Shown: positions 55,013 through 63,989, numbered from the stretch's first letter. The stretch is DNA of 64,000 bases from Bacillus sp. DTU_2020_1000418_1_SI_GHA_SEK_038 (GCF_032341175.1 NZ_CP135435.1:2108001-2172000); one strand, 5' to 3'. A program made the numbers and translations. Notes: generated by a model not told the origin, from the letters alone.

Positions 55013-56152
55013 TTAATCCATATTTGCGGCTGCAATGACTGCAAAGCCAAATCCTTCTTGCGCTCCTTGATCCGTCAATGAAAAACCATTGACTAATTGA
55101 AGCAATGAATCTACTTGCTCAGCTATTGTCATAGCTTGGTTTTCTTGCAGACTTATATAAATAATCGAACCTTCCGGCACCATGAAACAGCGTTTTTTCG
55201 GACGGTGCTTCACGATATCCCAACCGCCATACAAACTTGGTCTGCCGATTGCAGCTGTTAGCCAGTTGACATGAATTCCATTAGGTAAGGTTAACTTTGT
55301 TCCATCAAACGTCAGCGGTCGTGACCCTTGCTCCCAAATAGCGGGAGAAAGAAGGACTAATTTTGCTAGTTTTGTTTCCAATATTTGTTGCCTTATTTTT
55401 TCGAGTTCAGTGCTATCCCATAATGAAAAGTCACCCTGCTCTTGTTTTATCGACCAAGGACGGTTTTCTCCGCCAATTCTTGCAAATGGTATTTTTGTAA
55501 AATCTGGACTGTTAGGTGTATAGACGATTAAGCCGCCATCATCCTTGAAGCGTAGTTTTGTCATATTATATAAATAATTCTCTTTTGTTCGCCGCTCATT
55601 ATAATCAAGGGCAATTCCTATTTTTTGTTCTTTTTCCAACAATTCATTGACTGAAATGACATCTTTAAACGGTTGTACGCCCAATAAGGCTGTCTTCCAT
55701 TGTTCAATTTTCACATATTGATTTGCAGAGCCTTTCGTTTTTTCCTTGCGGTTTGACATCAGCCTCCATCCAGATCCTTGTGACGATGGGTTTTCATCCA
55801 TTTGCAAACTGAGTGGATATGCGATATTGCCATCATTCTCTGTCGCCATGACTTGATGATCGAGCGGGAGCGGAAGCAATAATTCCTGCTTGTAATACAG
55901 CCCACAGTAATCAAGGCGGAAATCGCCCAGCTTATCTGGTGTCCCCATCCATTTTTTCACTTCCGCATGTGTACCTTCCCGAAATTCTTCAAATGATATA
56001 TGGTGATGAATGAAGGCAGAGCGGAGTGCGCCGTATATTGTATTAGGACGCGGTGGGAAAATCCCTGTCATGGTACTATCTGATCCGGCTTCTGTCATCT
56101 GCTGCCCTTTGAAGAAAAAGGTATCAACCGGCGCTAACCTTAATTTTGTCAA
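55013..56152 (-). CDS. cmr3: Type III-B crRNA-tag-binding subunit Cmr3
   Basis: The 379-residue protein has the Cmr3 N-terminus (LAPVDTFFFKGQQMTEAG), PPRPNTIYGALRSAF, and a C-terminal GFGFAV glycine-rich loop. Cmr3 binds the 5' tag of the crRNA and contacts Cmr2. It starts at TTG, 7 bases after AAGGAGGA, and follows the cmr2 stop directly. Confidence 0.93.
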   Translation of the reverse strand: MTKLRLAPVDTFFFKGQQMTEAGSDSTMTGIFPPRPNTIYGALRSAFIHHHISFEEFREGTHAEVKKWMGTPDKLGDFRLDYCGLYYKQELLLPLPLDHQVMATENDGNIAYPLSLQMDENPSSQGSGWRLMSNRKEKTKGSANQYVKIEQWKTALLGVQPFKDVISVNELLEKEQKIGIALDYNERRTKENYLYNMTKLRFKDDGGLIVYTPNSPDFTKIPFARIGGENRPWSIKQEQGDFSLWDSTELEKIRQQILETKLAKLVLLSPAIWEQGSRPLTFDGTKLTLPNGIHVNWLTAAIGRPSLYGGWDIVKHRPKKRCFMVPEGSIIYISLQENQAMTIAEQVDSLLQLVNGFSLTDQGAQEGFGFAVIAAANMD

Positions 56153-56154
56153 AA

Positions 56155-57771
56155 CTATTCCTCCTTTCTTTCAAAAAAGGTTAGAATCTTTAATAAATGC
56201 AAGAAATCCATTGTGGTAGGGGAGCAGTCATGTAAAGTGACTAAGTATTGAACAGCTTCCTCTACTGTTTCGTTGTTCAATCGACCTTTAACTGATCTCT
56301 TAAGCAATCTGCGCAATTCTACCTCAACCATCTCGCGAGAGGCTATTTTTTCGTAATCCTTCACCGTTGGATGAAGAAGAGGTGCAAATGCCTCCATAAA
56401 GGTATAAACAAATGTGGATGAAAGCTCTTCTTTTAAAAGCGAAATTATTCTTTCCAATTGCTCTATCGTTCGCGTATCCCCAATTGTCCAAGGAAGAACT
56501 GTTTCGGAAATCTCGCCTGCTCTCGTATGTACGCCTATTGCTAATGCATTTTTCACCGTCTGTCCCTTGCGATAGCTTTTCGCTTTCTTTTCAAGATTTC
56601 GTACTTCATTTAAAAGCCCTTGTAATGGGGCTTTCTCGTGGCCAATAACTAAACCAGCGGATGCTGTTGCCCCTTTTCCAAGCCCCTCCTCCTCACTACT
56701 GAAAGCAAAGCGCAAATCATTGGCAATCTTTAATGCATCCTGAACAGGCATAAAAGCCAATACATCGTCACCGCCGGCATAAACAAGCTGTGCTCGAACC
56801 TCTTTTTCGACAATCTTAGGAACAGCATCCATCGCGAATGTGGCCAGTTTTTTACTAACTTCGCTGTAGCTTTCCATACGCTCCCCCGAAAACAAGGAAC
56901 CCATATTATCTCCGTCCATCATTAATATCGCATAATAGCTCTGATTCGCACTTGTCAATTCCGTCACAGAATTAAAGCCGCGAAACCCCTTTGAAAAATT
57001 ATAGAAAAACTTAAAATAGTCGCGGGCCAAACGTTTGCCGGTGCATATGCCACATAAAAACTCGTTGTCTCTGATTCTTTGCACCTTTTCTCCCTTAAAT
57101 CTCCGATCGCGCTTATCCCATGTCCGCGCTAATTTTCGCTTCATATCGCCATAGCGATCTTTCTCGCTAATATGTTTCGCACATAAGGCATCTCGTTCAT
57201 GGCAAACACTGCATGTAAGGCCAAGCTGTTCAACTTGGGGATATTGTTTATCGTTTTTTAATGCGCCTAAACGGCTTTCAAGCTTTTCTCTTACTAATTT
57301 AAAGTTATCTTCATCCGCAAATGGCTCTATTACCCAATACATTTCAAGCAAGGCATCAATTTGCTCCTCAGTGGCTTTTAGTAGATAAGAACGTTTTTCA
57401 TCTGGTAAACTAGCAAATAATGTTTTAATCGCAAAGCCGCAAACATCAAGAAATGCTTCTTTTATTTCCTTTTCGGTTTCTTGTAAATGTTCAATAACTT
57501 TGTTCATGTCTCCTTCGATTATCGCTGTAAAACGATTAGGCAATGAAGCGATGTGAAGGGTATCATGATTAGGATTATCAATTTCCTCACGGGACAATAC
57601 GGGAAAAACGAGTTGAAATGTTGGAGCATTTTTATATAAATTTCTAAGTGCTTCACGAATTAAGTGGGAAAGTAAATAGCTTCCACTCCAAAAATCTTCA
57701 ATTTTCCGAGCGGAAGAGATAAAGGACTGTACAGGTCCGACTGTAAACAATACAAGATATCGCTTCGTCAT
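56155..57771 (-). CDS. cmr2: Cas10/Cmr2 with GGDD cyclase motif and no HD nuclease domain
   Basis: The 538-residue Cas10 begins almost at once with the Cmr2 motif (LVLFTVGPVQSFISSARK). It has a zinc-binding pair (C187xxC190 and C240xxC243), a palm domain (MMDGDNMG near 285-290) and the GGDD cyclase motif at 333-336, followed by the C-terminal helical domain. The HD nuclease domain that precedes this region in many Cmr2 proteins is missing, hence the short length. It should make cyclic oligoadenylate on target binding but not cut DNA. It overlaps cmr1 by 4 bases (ATGA). Confidence 0.95.
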   Translation of the reverse strand: MTKRYLVLFTVGPVQSFISSARKIEDFWSGSYLLSHLIREALRNLYKNAPTFQLVFPVLSREEIDNPNHDTLHIASLPNRFTAIIEGDMNKVIEHLQETEKEIKEAFLDVCGFAIKTLFASLPDEKRSYLLKATEEQIDALLEMYWVIEPFADEDNFKLVREKLESRLGALKNDKQYPQVEQLGLTCSVCHERDALCAKHISEKDRYGDMKRKLARTWDKRDRRFKGEKVQRIRDNEFLCGICTGKRLARDYFKFFYNFSKGFRGFNSVTELTSANQSYYAILMMDGDNMGSLFSGERMESYSEVSKKLATFAMDAVPKIVEKEVRAQLVYAGGDDVLAFMPVQDALKIANDLRFAFSSEEEGLGKGATASAGLVIGHEKAPLQGLLNEVRNLEKKAKSYRKGQTVKNALAIGVHTRAGEISETVLPWTIGDTRTIEQLERIISLLKEELSSTFVYTFMEAFAPLLHPTVKDYEKIASREMVEVELRRLLKRSVKGRLNNETVEEAVQYLVTLHDCSPTTMDFLHLLKILTFFERKEE

Positions 57772-58700
57772 AACTTCACCCCAAGTCTACGTAAAAATTG
57801 ATCCCTTTCCCGTGCATAGACGGCTTTGTCGCGAATATTACTTCCATTCGTGTGCAGCTCCGTAATAATAGGATAATAGAGGGATCCTATTTGTCGAATT
57901 GTGCACCATAACGGTGAAGCCCAGCGTGGTTTTGCTGATCCTAATGTTCCTGGCGGGTTCACCTCGTGGGATGCAACTCCAAAATTAGTTAGGATTTTTC
58001 TAATGGAGCTATCACCTGACCCGATATAAACAGCCCCTAATACTGGATGAGCTACTCGAACTGAGGATTTTCTTTTTACTAAACATGGCCCGGCTTCGTT
58101 CCAACTAAATTCATTCTCAAAACCTAGTCCTGTCAGGGATTTCTTTAATGATTCTGCAAAATCCGACACTGTGCCCCATTGATGATTCTCCCATTGACAC
58201 GCTCCATACCCCCGGCGGGACCTTTGCCCCATTCCGGTAAGGTGAAGTATATAATTCATGTATTTTTCATATAGTTCGAGCTTTCTCTCATTGACCTTCA
58301 TTACGTGCATATGGATGTCAATTCTCTCATTTTCCGGAATGACCGATGATTTAACGTGCGTTTGCTTCGGATCATTTCTATCTCCGGTTCGGTGCGGCAA
58401 TAAATTCTCTTGTTTCTCCCCTTTTACTTGTTGAATTAACGAAAAAGACACTGGTGATTTTCTCATATTATCTGTTTCCGTCCCGCCAAAGAGCAGGACC
58501 TCTTCGGATAAAAGATTTTTATTATTTGGTTCGAGCTGCAAAGAACGCCACCAATACCTGAGAATTCCTTTCATTGAGGCAGTCCGAAATTCAGCTGCTC
58601 CCCGTGGATATGCCCCATGCATTGCCATTGGAGAAACAATCGTCAATGAATAGTTTCTTTTTGCAATGGCGGTTTTCCCTTCCAACATATTTTCCTGCAT
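57768..58700 (-). CDS. cmr1: Type III-B RAMP protein Cmr1
   Basis: The 310-residue RAMP has the Cmr1 signatures SLTIVSPMAMHGAYPRGAAEFRTASMKGILRYWWRSL (split across residues 17-52), LFGGTE and a GMGQRSRRGYGA glycine-rich loop. Cmr1 binds the 3' end of crRNA/target duplexes. It starts at an ATG with GGGGAGGAAG upstream and is the first core cmr gene, 15 bases after the Csx1-type gene. Confidence 0.94.
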   Translation of the reverse strand: MQENMLEGKTAIAKRNYSLTIVSPMAMHGAYPRGAAEFRTASMKGILRYWWRSLQLEPNNKNLLSEEVLLFGGTETDNMRKSPVSFSLIQQVKGEKQENLLPHRTGDRNDPKQTHVKSSVIPENERIDIHMHVMKVNERKLELYEKYMNYILHLTGMGQRSRRGYGACQWENHQWGTVSDFAESLKKSLTGLGFENEFSWNEAGPCLVKRKSSVRVAHPVLGAVYIGSGDSSIRKILTNFGVASHEVNPPGTLGSAKPRWASPLWCTIRQIGSLYYPIITELHTNGSNIRDKAVYARERDQFLRRLGVKL

Positions 58701-58715
58701 TCTTCTTCCTCCCCT

Positions 58716-60014
58716 CTATACTTGCTGTCTAGTCAGTTCTAGCATTTTCTCAAAGAACGGTCTTAGCTCTTTGACACCTTTTTTTAAACTAGGCAGAAAT
58801 ATTTCCGCCTTTCGAGCATCAGAATTTGTACCTGCATGATTAATATCATTTCGGTAGTCTGACAGACTATCGAAAGGCTTCAGCTGCTCACGGTAAGGCT
58901 TGAGAAAGGCTAATATTTCTCTAACAAGCGGTTTCTCCTTTTCCTTCACCGTCCATCTTTTCTCAGGAAGGTTCCGCATTAAAATTTTGATTGCCGGATT
59001 AATGCATTTTCTTTTCTCTCGTTCTGTCGGGTCAATTTGGAGGGCATAGCAAATAGCTGTTACACAACTTTCTTGCAATAGCGTAATGCCCGGCTGAATT
59101 AGGCGATGCTCTACACACCATTCAGCCGCAAGCAGCCCATTCATTATTTTATCGTCGCCGAAATTTTCATATTTTGATTCTATTTCCGTTAATAGTGGTA
59201 CAAGCGGCTTAATTTTATTAGATTTGGCACCTCTTACCGTCTCAATCTGCTGCTTTAATTTATTAATTTCATCCGTAAGCACGAGGCTTCGACATGTCTG
59301 GAATGACTGCCCAACGATATCTAACTGTTTTGTCAATCCATTAAGCGCTGCTGTAGTTACCTTCTCTTCTTTCGATATGGATTGATCACGGAATACATTT
59401 CCCGTCTCATCATTTGTAAATTGTTTTATCAAGGAGGCATCACCGGTTCTAATAAATTGATCGACTCCGTTTGTCCAGTCAAGCAGCGTAAGCATGCTGG
59501 TTACATCTATAATAGGTGCCAGTTTTTCCGGTTGATTCCGATCAAAAAGTCCATACATGAGTTTATTAATCTTGGCCTTTTTTACTAAGCGGGCATAATT
59601 TAATACTATGAGTGACACAAGTGGGATGGAACGGAAGCTATGTGTCATATCAAAGTAAATTTCGTCCCCCTCCTTAATTTGCGAGAGGATAATATCAAAC
59701 AAATTCCAGTTGGCTTCTTCATCCTGGGAGCTGCTAATATCAACGAGTTTGACTTTTGCCCCGGGAGTAATTCTTGCAAAAGCTTTTTCTAGTCCTTCTA
59801 GCCACTCTCCCTTTTTATTTAGATGTTCCGCCCAGTTTTGCGCTTTTGCTTCCTTTGTAGCAAAAACAATAATTTCCAAAGGTCCTTCTGTTAACGTATG
59901 TTCATAAATAGCAGTCTGGATAAATCGGGTAAACGTTGATTTTTTTCCTTCATATGTGTAATAGCAAGACTCATAGTCTCCCATTCCAAGAAAGGAGAAC
60001 AATACTTTCCTCAT
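58716..60014 (-). CDS. CARF-HEPN ribonuclease, Csx1/TM1812 family
   Basis: The roughly 432-residue protein has a TM1812-type N-terminus (RKVLFSFLGMGDYESCYY), the conserved YFDMTHSFRSIPL motif of the CARF domain near residues 120-132, and a C-terminal HEPN domain with RxxxxH (YRNDINHAG near residues 387-395). Family members are non-specific RNases switched on by cyclic oligoadenylate from Cas10. The ATG at 60014 is preferred over an upstream TTG that lies too close to the only G-rich site. It overlaps the preceding gene's end only slightly. Confidence 0.9.
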   Translation of the reverse strand: MRKVLFSFLGMGDYESCYYTYEGKKSTFTRFIQTAIYEHTLTEGPLEIIVFATKEAKAQNWAEHLNKKGEWLEGLEKAFARITPGAKVKLVDISSSQDEEANWNLFDIILSQIKEGDEIYFDMTHSFRSIPLVSLIVLNYARLVKKAKINKLMYGLFDRNQPEKLAPIIDVTSMLTLLDWTNGVDQFIRTGDASLIKQFTNDETGNVFRDQSISKEEKVTTAALNGLTKQLDIVGQSFQTCRSLVLTDEINKLKQQIETVRGAKSNKIKPLVPLLTEIESKYENFGDDKIMNGLLAAEWCVEHRLIQPGITLLQESCVTAICYALQIDPTEREKRKCINPAIKILMRNLPEKRWTVKEKEKPLVREILAFLKPYREQLKPFDSLSDYRNDINHAGTNSDARKAEIFLPSLKKGVKELRPFFEKMLELTRQQV

Positions 60015-60022
60015 CCCATTAT

Positions 60023-60952
60023 TCAACCCCTAATCAAAATTTTTTCCGTTTCGTCTACGAACTTTCTTCCTACTTTATATATTCCGATTCCTATAGCCGC
60101 TTCACGCATATATTTATCATGGTCAAGCCAAAGATGATTGGCAGTTAATACATCTGTTGCCTGATCGTATTGATAAGCTAATCGAAAGGCAGTTTGTCCG
60201 TTGCTTGCTCCTTTATACAAATGATACAAAACCTTTTTAGGGTCTATTTTTTCAAATTCCTTTTCATGCATTAGGTCATTATTTAAACTATTTTCATATT
60301 TAAGCTTTTTAATTAGTTCCCGCAGCTGCTGTGCGATAAAAATAGACTGATGTTTATTTTCGATGGCAAAACGTTGGACTTGTTCAGAAAGGATATATTT
60401 AGTCCCAAATAAATGGTCATACTTTGAACGTTCAAACAAAAACTCCCCGAACGGGCTTAACGCAACAAAGTGTTCTTCCAACGAAAAGAGTGCTGTATGT
60501 TTTTGGATCAACTGTTGTTCCTCATACGTTAATGAGCCCAATTCCATTAAGTCAAGCTGACATTTTCGCAGTAATTGACTATTTTCACCCACAAAGTCTT
60601 CATCGATATCTAATGGCATTGGCGGTAATTCAATAAGAATTTGATGATCTTCATGTAAATAAGCCGTCGGATAATGCAAAAATGACCCGATCAAATATCC
60701 GAGCGATGTTATAACTTTGTATCCGCCAATTGGGGCGAAGCAGGTTGTGGCCGGTTCACCTTCGGTTAACGCATCAGCTAGTACACGCAAAACACCGGCA
60801 GCTTGATGTTTCAGATCCTTAGAATTTGAAACAGACATTTCGATATAAAGCACTTTGACATTTGCTCTTATCTTCTCTTCAAAAATATACCGCAGCATGC
60901 GTTCGCAAATGATACCCCCGAAGGTTTTTGTTACAATTAGTACAATCGTCAT
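60023..60952 (-). CDS. CARF-type protein, main (C-terminal) reading frame
   Basis: The 309-residue frame holds most of an APE2256-type CARF protein: VLIVTKTFGG in the place of the usual SDT-x-EG loop, PIGGYKVITSLGYLIG in the place of the NATGGYKA loop, and LPPMPLDIDED. The remaining half is helical with LSPFGEFLFERS and AFRLAYQYD segments and no identified nuclease motif. It lacks the first CARF strand, which is encoded in the previous frame upstream. It may be translated from its own ATG, but without that strand it would not fold as a complete CARF domain. Confidence 0.65.
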   Translation of the reverse strand: MTIVLIVTKTFGGIICERMLRYIFEEKIRANVKVLYIEMSVSNSKDLKHQAAGVLRVLADALTEGEPATTCFAPIGGYKVITSLGYLIGSFLHYPTAYLHEDHQILIELPPMPLDIDEDFVGENSQLLRKCQLDLMELGSLTYEEQQLIQKHTALFSLEEHFVALSPFGEFLFERSKYDHLFGTKYILSEQVQRFAIENKHQSIFIAQQLRELIKKLKYENSLNNDLMHEKEFEKIDPKKVLYHLYKGASNGQTAFRLAYQYDQATDVLTANHLWLDHDKYMREAAIGIGIYKVGRKFVDETEKILIRG

Positions 60953-61220
60953 GTTCTCTGCACATTTTTTTATTCTTTATTAAGGTATGAATCATCGAAT
61001 ACTCGGCACTAACTGCATGAGGATTTTTTTCAATCTCATACATATATGTTTTAGCCTGCTCGAAATACTGCTCCATTTCCTTCGTCATTTCTTCCGTTAT
61101 CCTTGTCGTCTGAAGCGATGTTGTTAATATACCAGCTGTCCTATTCCCGGTTTTATTTGAAAATAAATTATTACCGGTAAATAAAGAGATCCCACATGTC
61201 ATAACAACCGTATGATACAT
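60879..61220 (-). pseudogene. N-terminal part of the same CARF protein, out of frame
   Basis: The 113-codon ORF supplies the missing first CARF strand and loop (HTVVMTCGISLFTGNN) and EYSMIHTLIKNKK, then loses sense at an A7 run (60965-60971, minus strand). Removing one A joins it to the next frame and gives one protein of about 398 residues. The tail after the A7 run (CREHDDCTNCN…) overlaps the coding region of the second frame. Either an indel, a sequencing error or regulated slippage explains it. Confidence 0.7.
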
Positions 61221-61234
61221 AGCTCCACTCCCAA

Positions 61235-62938
61235 TTAAATTGATAATTTATCTAAATGATGAGCATTATTGACACAACGAATAATTATTTGGTTATTCTT
61301 CATAATAAAATGATGAATGGACGTATCTTCTGAATCTACACGGAAATCATGACTTAACGGCAAATTCATTACTTCTTTTAAAATAACGTTAATTGCACGT
61401 CCATGCGTAACTAAACAAACTGTTTTACATTGATGCCGATGAACAAGCTCATAAAATAATTCAACGACGCGCCGATTAAATTCGATGTTAGACTCGCCAT
61501 CAAATGTCCTATCAAAAATTACTTGTTTCGAAGGCAGTGGATATAAAATTTCAGCTTCGCTTTTTGTTAAACCACCAGGTTTACCATAATTCATCGCTCG
61601 TAAATCATCTAATATTATCGGCTGCAAGCCCAATTCCCTACTTATATGTTCTGCTGTTTGTTTAGCCCTGCTTAATGAACTGGCATATAATATATCGATT
61701 TCAGGATGTTCATTTTTTAGATGTTCAGCTACTAATTCAGATTGCTTATGACCCATTTCGGTCAATTCAAAGTCTGCCCATCCTTCAATCCTTTGTTCTT
61801 CTTCCCCAACATGCTGCCCATGTCGAACTAGGATAAATTCTACGCTTCCCTCATCCTGATTCGACATAAACGGCTGATAGCGCTGGTATAATTCCACCAT
61901 TACCGCGTTTAGCTCTAGCTCATTTTTGGCAGTTGTATGGATGGAAAATTTCCATGTCTTTTGATCTTGTCCATACGTACCTTCAATTGCACTGTTATGT
62001 ATATTCAGTATTTGAAAGACTAGCGGTCCTGTTATATCATCTTTCATTCCTGTTATTTCAACTTTTTTCACATAACTCAAAGATTGAATGCTTTCTAGAA
62101 TTGTTTGTAAGCTTAATGGTATATGGTCTAAATATTCAATCAATTCAACTGACACATTCCCCTTATTTTCCGTAGGGAGATAGAGTTTTCCTTCGTCCTT
62201 AAACCGATCCCAAAGCACCTCATGTAAAAGCAGACCAACTGAGGATAAACGAAGCTGTCCTCCTGAACGTTCAATTAACCCTTTTAAAGGCTCGAGATCA
62301 ACGTTATCCGGCAATAATTTTGATGATAGAATCCCTAAATTATGTAACTCCTGAAACAAGCTAAAGTTTTTCAACCAAAGCTTATAATCCAAAGAAACCG
62401 GCAGTACAGGGAGTTGCACAACTGAAGAGAAACCTTCAAATTGATAGTAGACAGGAATTTTCAATACTTGTCCAATTAATCCCGCAAACGAAATTTGCGC
62501 TTTATAGCCGCCTGTAGCATTGATGATGCATGCAGATTCGCGTTCCGGAACACTCTTAATAATTTGCACAATTACTTTTACGAGATTCCTTAACCCCTCT
62601 TCTTTAAAAAACTCTGGTTTCTCACCGTTTAAGTGTTCAATTGTAATTGTATGAACGCGATGAAAAAGAGAAATAAAATACGCTTTTAAAATTTCATTTA
62701 TCTTTTTCCCCTCTTTAGTGTCTGAACATAGTAAATATAGATTTTGTTGTTCATTTAATAGTTGTTCATCTATTATAGATAGAATAGAGGATATCTCCGC
62801 ACTAATTTTCCCAGGGTCCTCTAGCTTGTCTAATTTACTAGCTATCTCTTGAGCGGGCAATTCCCAATCTATTTGACTTCTTTTAAGGCTGCCTATAAGT
62901 GACGTTCCTACTGTGGCAATCACAGTGTTTTTAATCAT
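61235..62938 (-). CDS. CARF domain fused to histidine phosphatase domain
   Basis: The 567-residue protein starts as an APE2256-type CARF domain: ATVGTSL at residues 8-14, SDTKEG at 72-77 and NATGGYKA at 140-147. A helical/winged-helix-like middle part follows (about 190-355), then a histidine phosphatase domain: RHG at 372-374 with the nucleophile H373, YASSLSRAKQTAE near 418-430 and LVTHG with H512. The expected proton-donor glutamate of LRE is alanine at 448. It lies inside the type III-B operon between cas6 and other CARF genes, so it is probably a cyclic-oligoadenylate-regulated phosphohydrolase or a ring nuclease; I know of no characterised example. Confidence 0.85.
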   Translation of the reverse strand: MIKNTVIATVGTSLIGSLKRSQIDWELPAQEIASKLDKLEDPGKISAEISSILSIIDEQLLNEQQNLYLLCSDTKEGKKINEILKAYFISLFHRVHTITIEHLNGEKPEFFKEEGLRNLVKVIVQIIKSVPERESACIINATGGYKAQISFAGLIGQVLKIPVYYQFEGFSSVVQLPVLPVSLDYKLWLKNFSLFQELHNLGILSSKLLPDNVDLEPLKGLIERSGGQLRLSSVGLLLHEVLWDRFKDEGKLYLPTENKGNVSVELIEYLDHIPLSLQTILESIQSLSYVKKVEITGMKDDITGPLVFQILNIHNSAIEGTYGQDQKTWKFSIHTTAKNELELNAVMVELYQRYQPFMSNQDEGSVEFILVRHGQHVGEEEQRIEGWADFELTEMGHKQSELVAEHLKNEHPEIDILYASSLSRAKQTAEHISRELGLQPIILDDLRAMNYGKPGGLTKSEAEILYPLPSKQVIFDRTFDGESNIEFNRRVVELFYELVHRHQCKTVCLVTHGRAINVILKEVMNLPLSHDFRVDSEDTSIHHFIMKNNQIIIRCVNNAHHLDKLSI

Positions 62939-62976
62939 ACCCTATCCTCCATAATAAGTTATTAGCTTTAGCCTAA

Positions 62977-63010
62977 ATACATGTATGCTTTCAGATATTA
63001 AAACATACAT
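62977..63010. promoter_or_regulatory. Inverted repeat upstream of the CARF-phosphatase gene
   Basis: A palindrome ATACATGTAT (62977-62986) and a matching CATACAT (63004-63010) form ATGTATG/CATACAT arms 16 bases apart in the 142-bp gap after cas6. It could be a repressor operator for the CARF-cmr operon. Confidence 0.35.
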
Positions 63011-63080
63011 ATATAAGAAAATTCTACTATATTTTCAGATTTAAAGGAAATATTTAGTGGGTAATCTATCCTAAATAACT

Positions 63081-63989
63081 TTACTTCCAAATTTTTATTT
63101 TTCCAAATCCCATTGATGTACTCTTCCCAATATGGATGAGTTCAGCAAATTTTAAGAGGTGATAGGTTTCACGAGTACCCTCGTATTTTTGTAATCCGAT
63201 CAATCCATCTAACCGCATTTTTTGACTTTTCCTATTTGAATAACGTTCAATGCTAGCCGCTTGCAAAAAATCATATACTTTATTTGCAACCACATCTTGT
63301 TCCGCTCTAATATTCACGTAAAGTTCTGGATAATAATGGCTTGCAATTTGATTGACTCTGCTCGTTATACTTTTCATAATAATCGAATATGTAAGTGTTT
63401 TTTGAAGCCTACCTTGATGAGTAATTCGTGCTGGCGTTATAAATTCAATAATAACCTCATTACGTTCCTCTAATTCAAGTTGTTTTGCGGGTATTTTTTT
63501 GCACTCTATATTTCCATCAATATATATAGATGATGTTATTTGTTCATCATTATAGGCTTCAACTTTCTTCAATTTCGCCGCAAGCCTAGACGCTCCCAAT
63601 CCAATTTGCCCCATTTTCTCAAAGCATTGACACAATTCCGGGGTCATATCGTTTAGAAAGCTAATGGTTATGAGTTCAAAAGAGATGCGGTCCCCTGCTT
63701 TCCATTCCGTTCGGTAATCATTGCATCGCATTACAAACGGGTGCGGCGCAAATCCACCTTGAAGATTTGGCGATTCAAAAATCTGTTTATACATGCAGCC
63801 CTTCCCATATAAACACTCCGAATTTCCGCCCTCCGCACAAGAAGGGCAGGCTGTCTCCCGTAACGCATGCCCCATTAATCCCCTAAAGGTAGACCCTTTA
63901 AAAGATGGCAGAACCCCATCTTCTAATAATTCGTAAGTCACAATAATATGTCCGATTGACATTCTCTGGATTAAATCATATATTTCCAT
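63081..63989 (-). CDS. cas6: pre-crRNA endoribonuclease Cas6
   Basis: The 302-residue RAMP protein has a Cys-rich N-terminal insertion (CPSCAEGG…CLYGKGC near residues 48-66) and a C-terminal glycine-rich loop (GKSTSMGFGKIKIW at the very end), typical of Cas6 in type III loci. It cuts repeats to leave an 8-base 5' tag, matching the ATTGAAAC end of the array repeats. The start lies 11 bases from the window edge; an ATG at 63962 is an alternative and upstream extension cannot be excluded. Confidence 0.88.
   Translation of the reverse strand: MEIYDLIQRMSIGHIIVTYELLEDGVLPSFKGSTFRGLMGHALRETACPSCAEGGNSECLYGKGCMYKQIFESPNLQGGFAPHPFVMRCNDYRTEWKAGDRISFELITISFLNDMTPELCQCFEKMGQIGLGASRLAAKLKKVEAYNDEQITSSIYIDGNIECKKIPAKQLELEERNEVIIEFITPARITHQGRLQKTLTYSIIMKSITSRVNQIASHYYPELYVNIRAEQDVVANKVYDFLQAASIERYSNRKSQKMRLDGLIGLQKYEGTRETYHLLKFAELIHIGKSTSMGFGKIKIWK

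Noticed and set aside
60879-60971. Programmed -1 ribosomal frameshift at the A7 run
   Set aside because: A -1 shift there reaches a stop within about five codons; only a +1 shift or loss of one A joins the two CARF frames.
52529-63989. Type III-A (Csm) classification
   Set aside because: Cmr1, Cmr3, Cmr4, Cmr5 and Cmr6 type signatures are present and the gene order is that of III-B.
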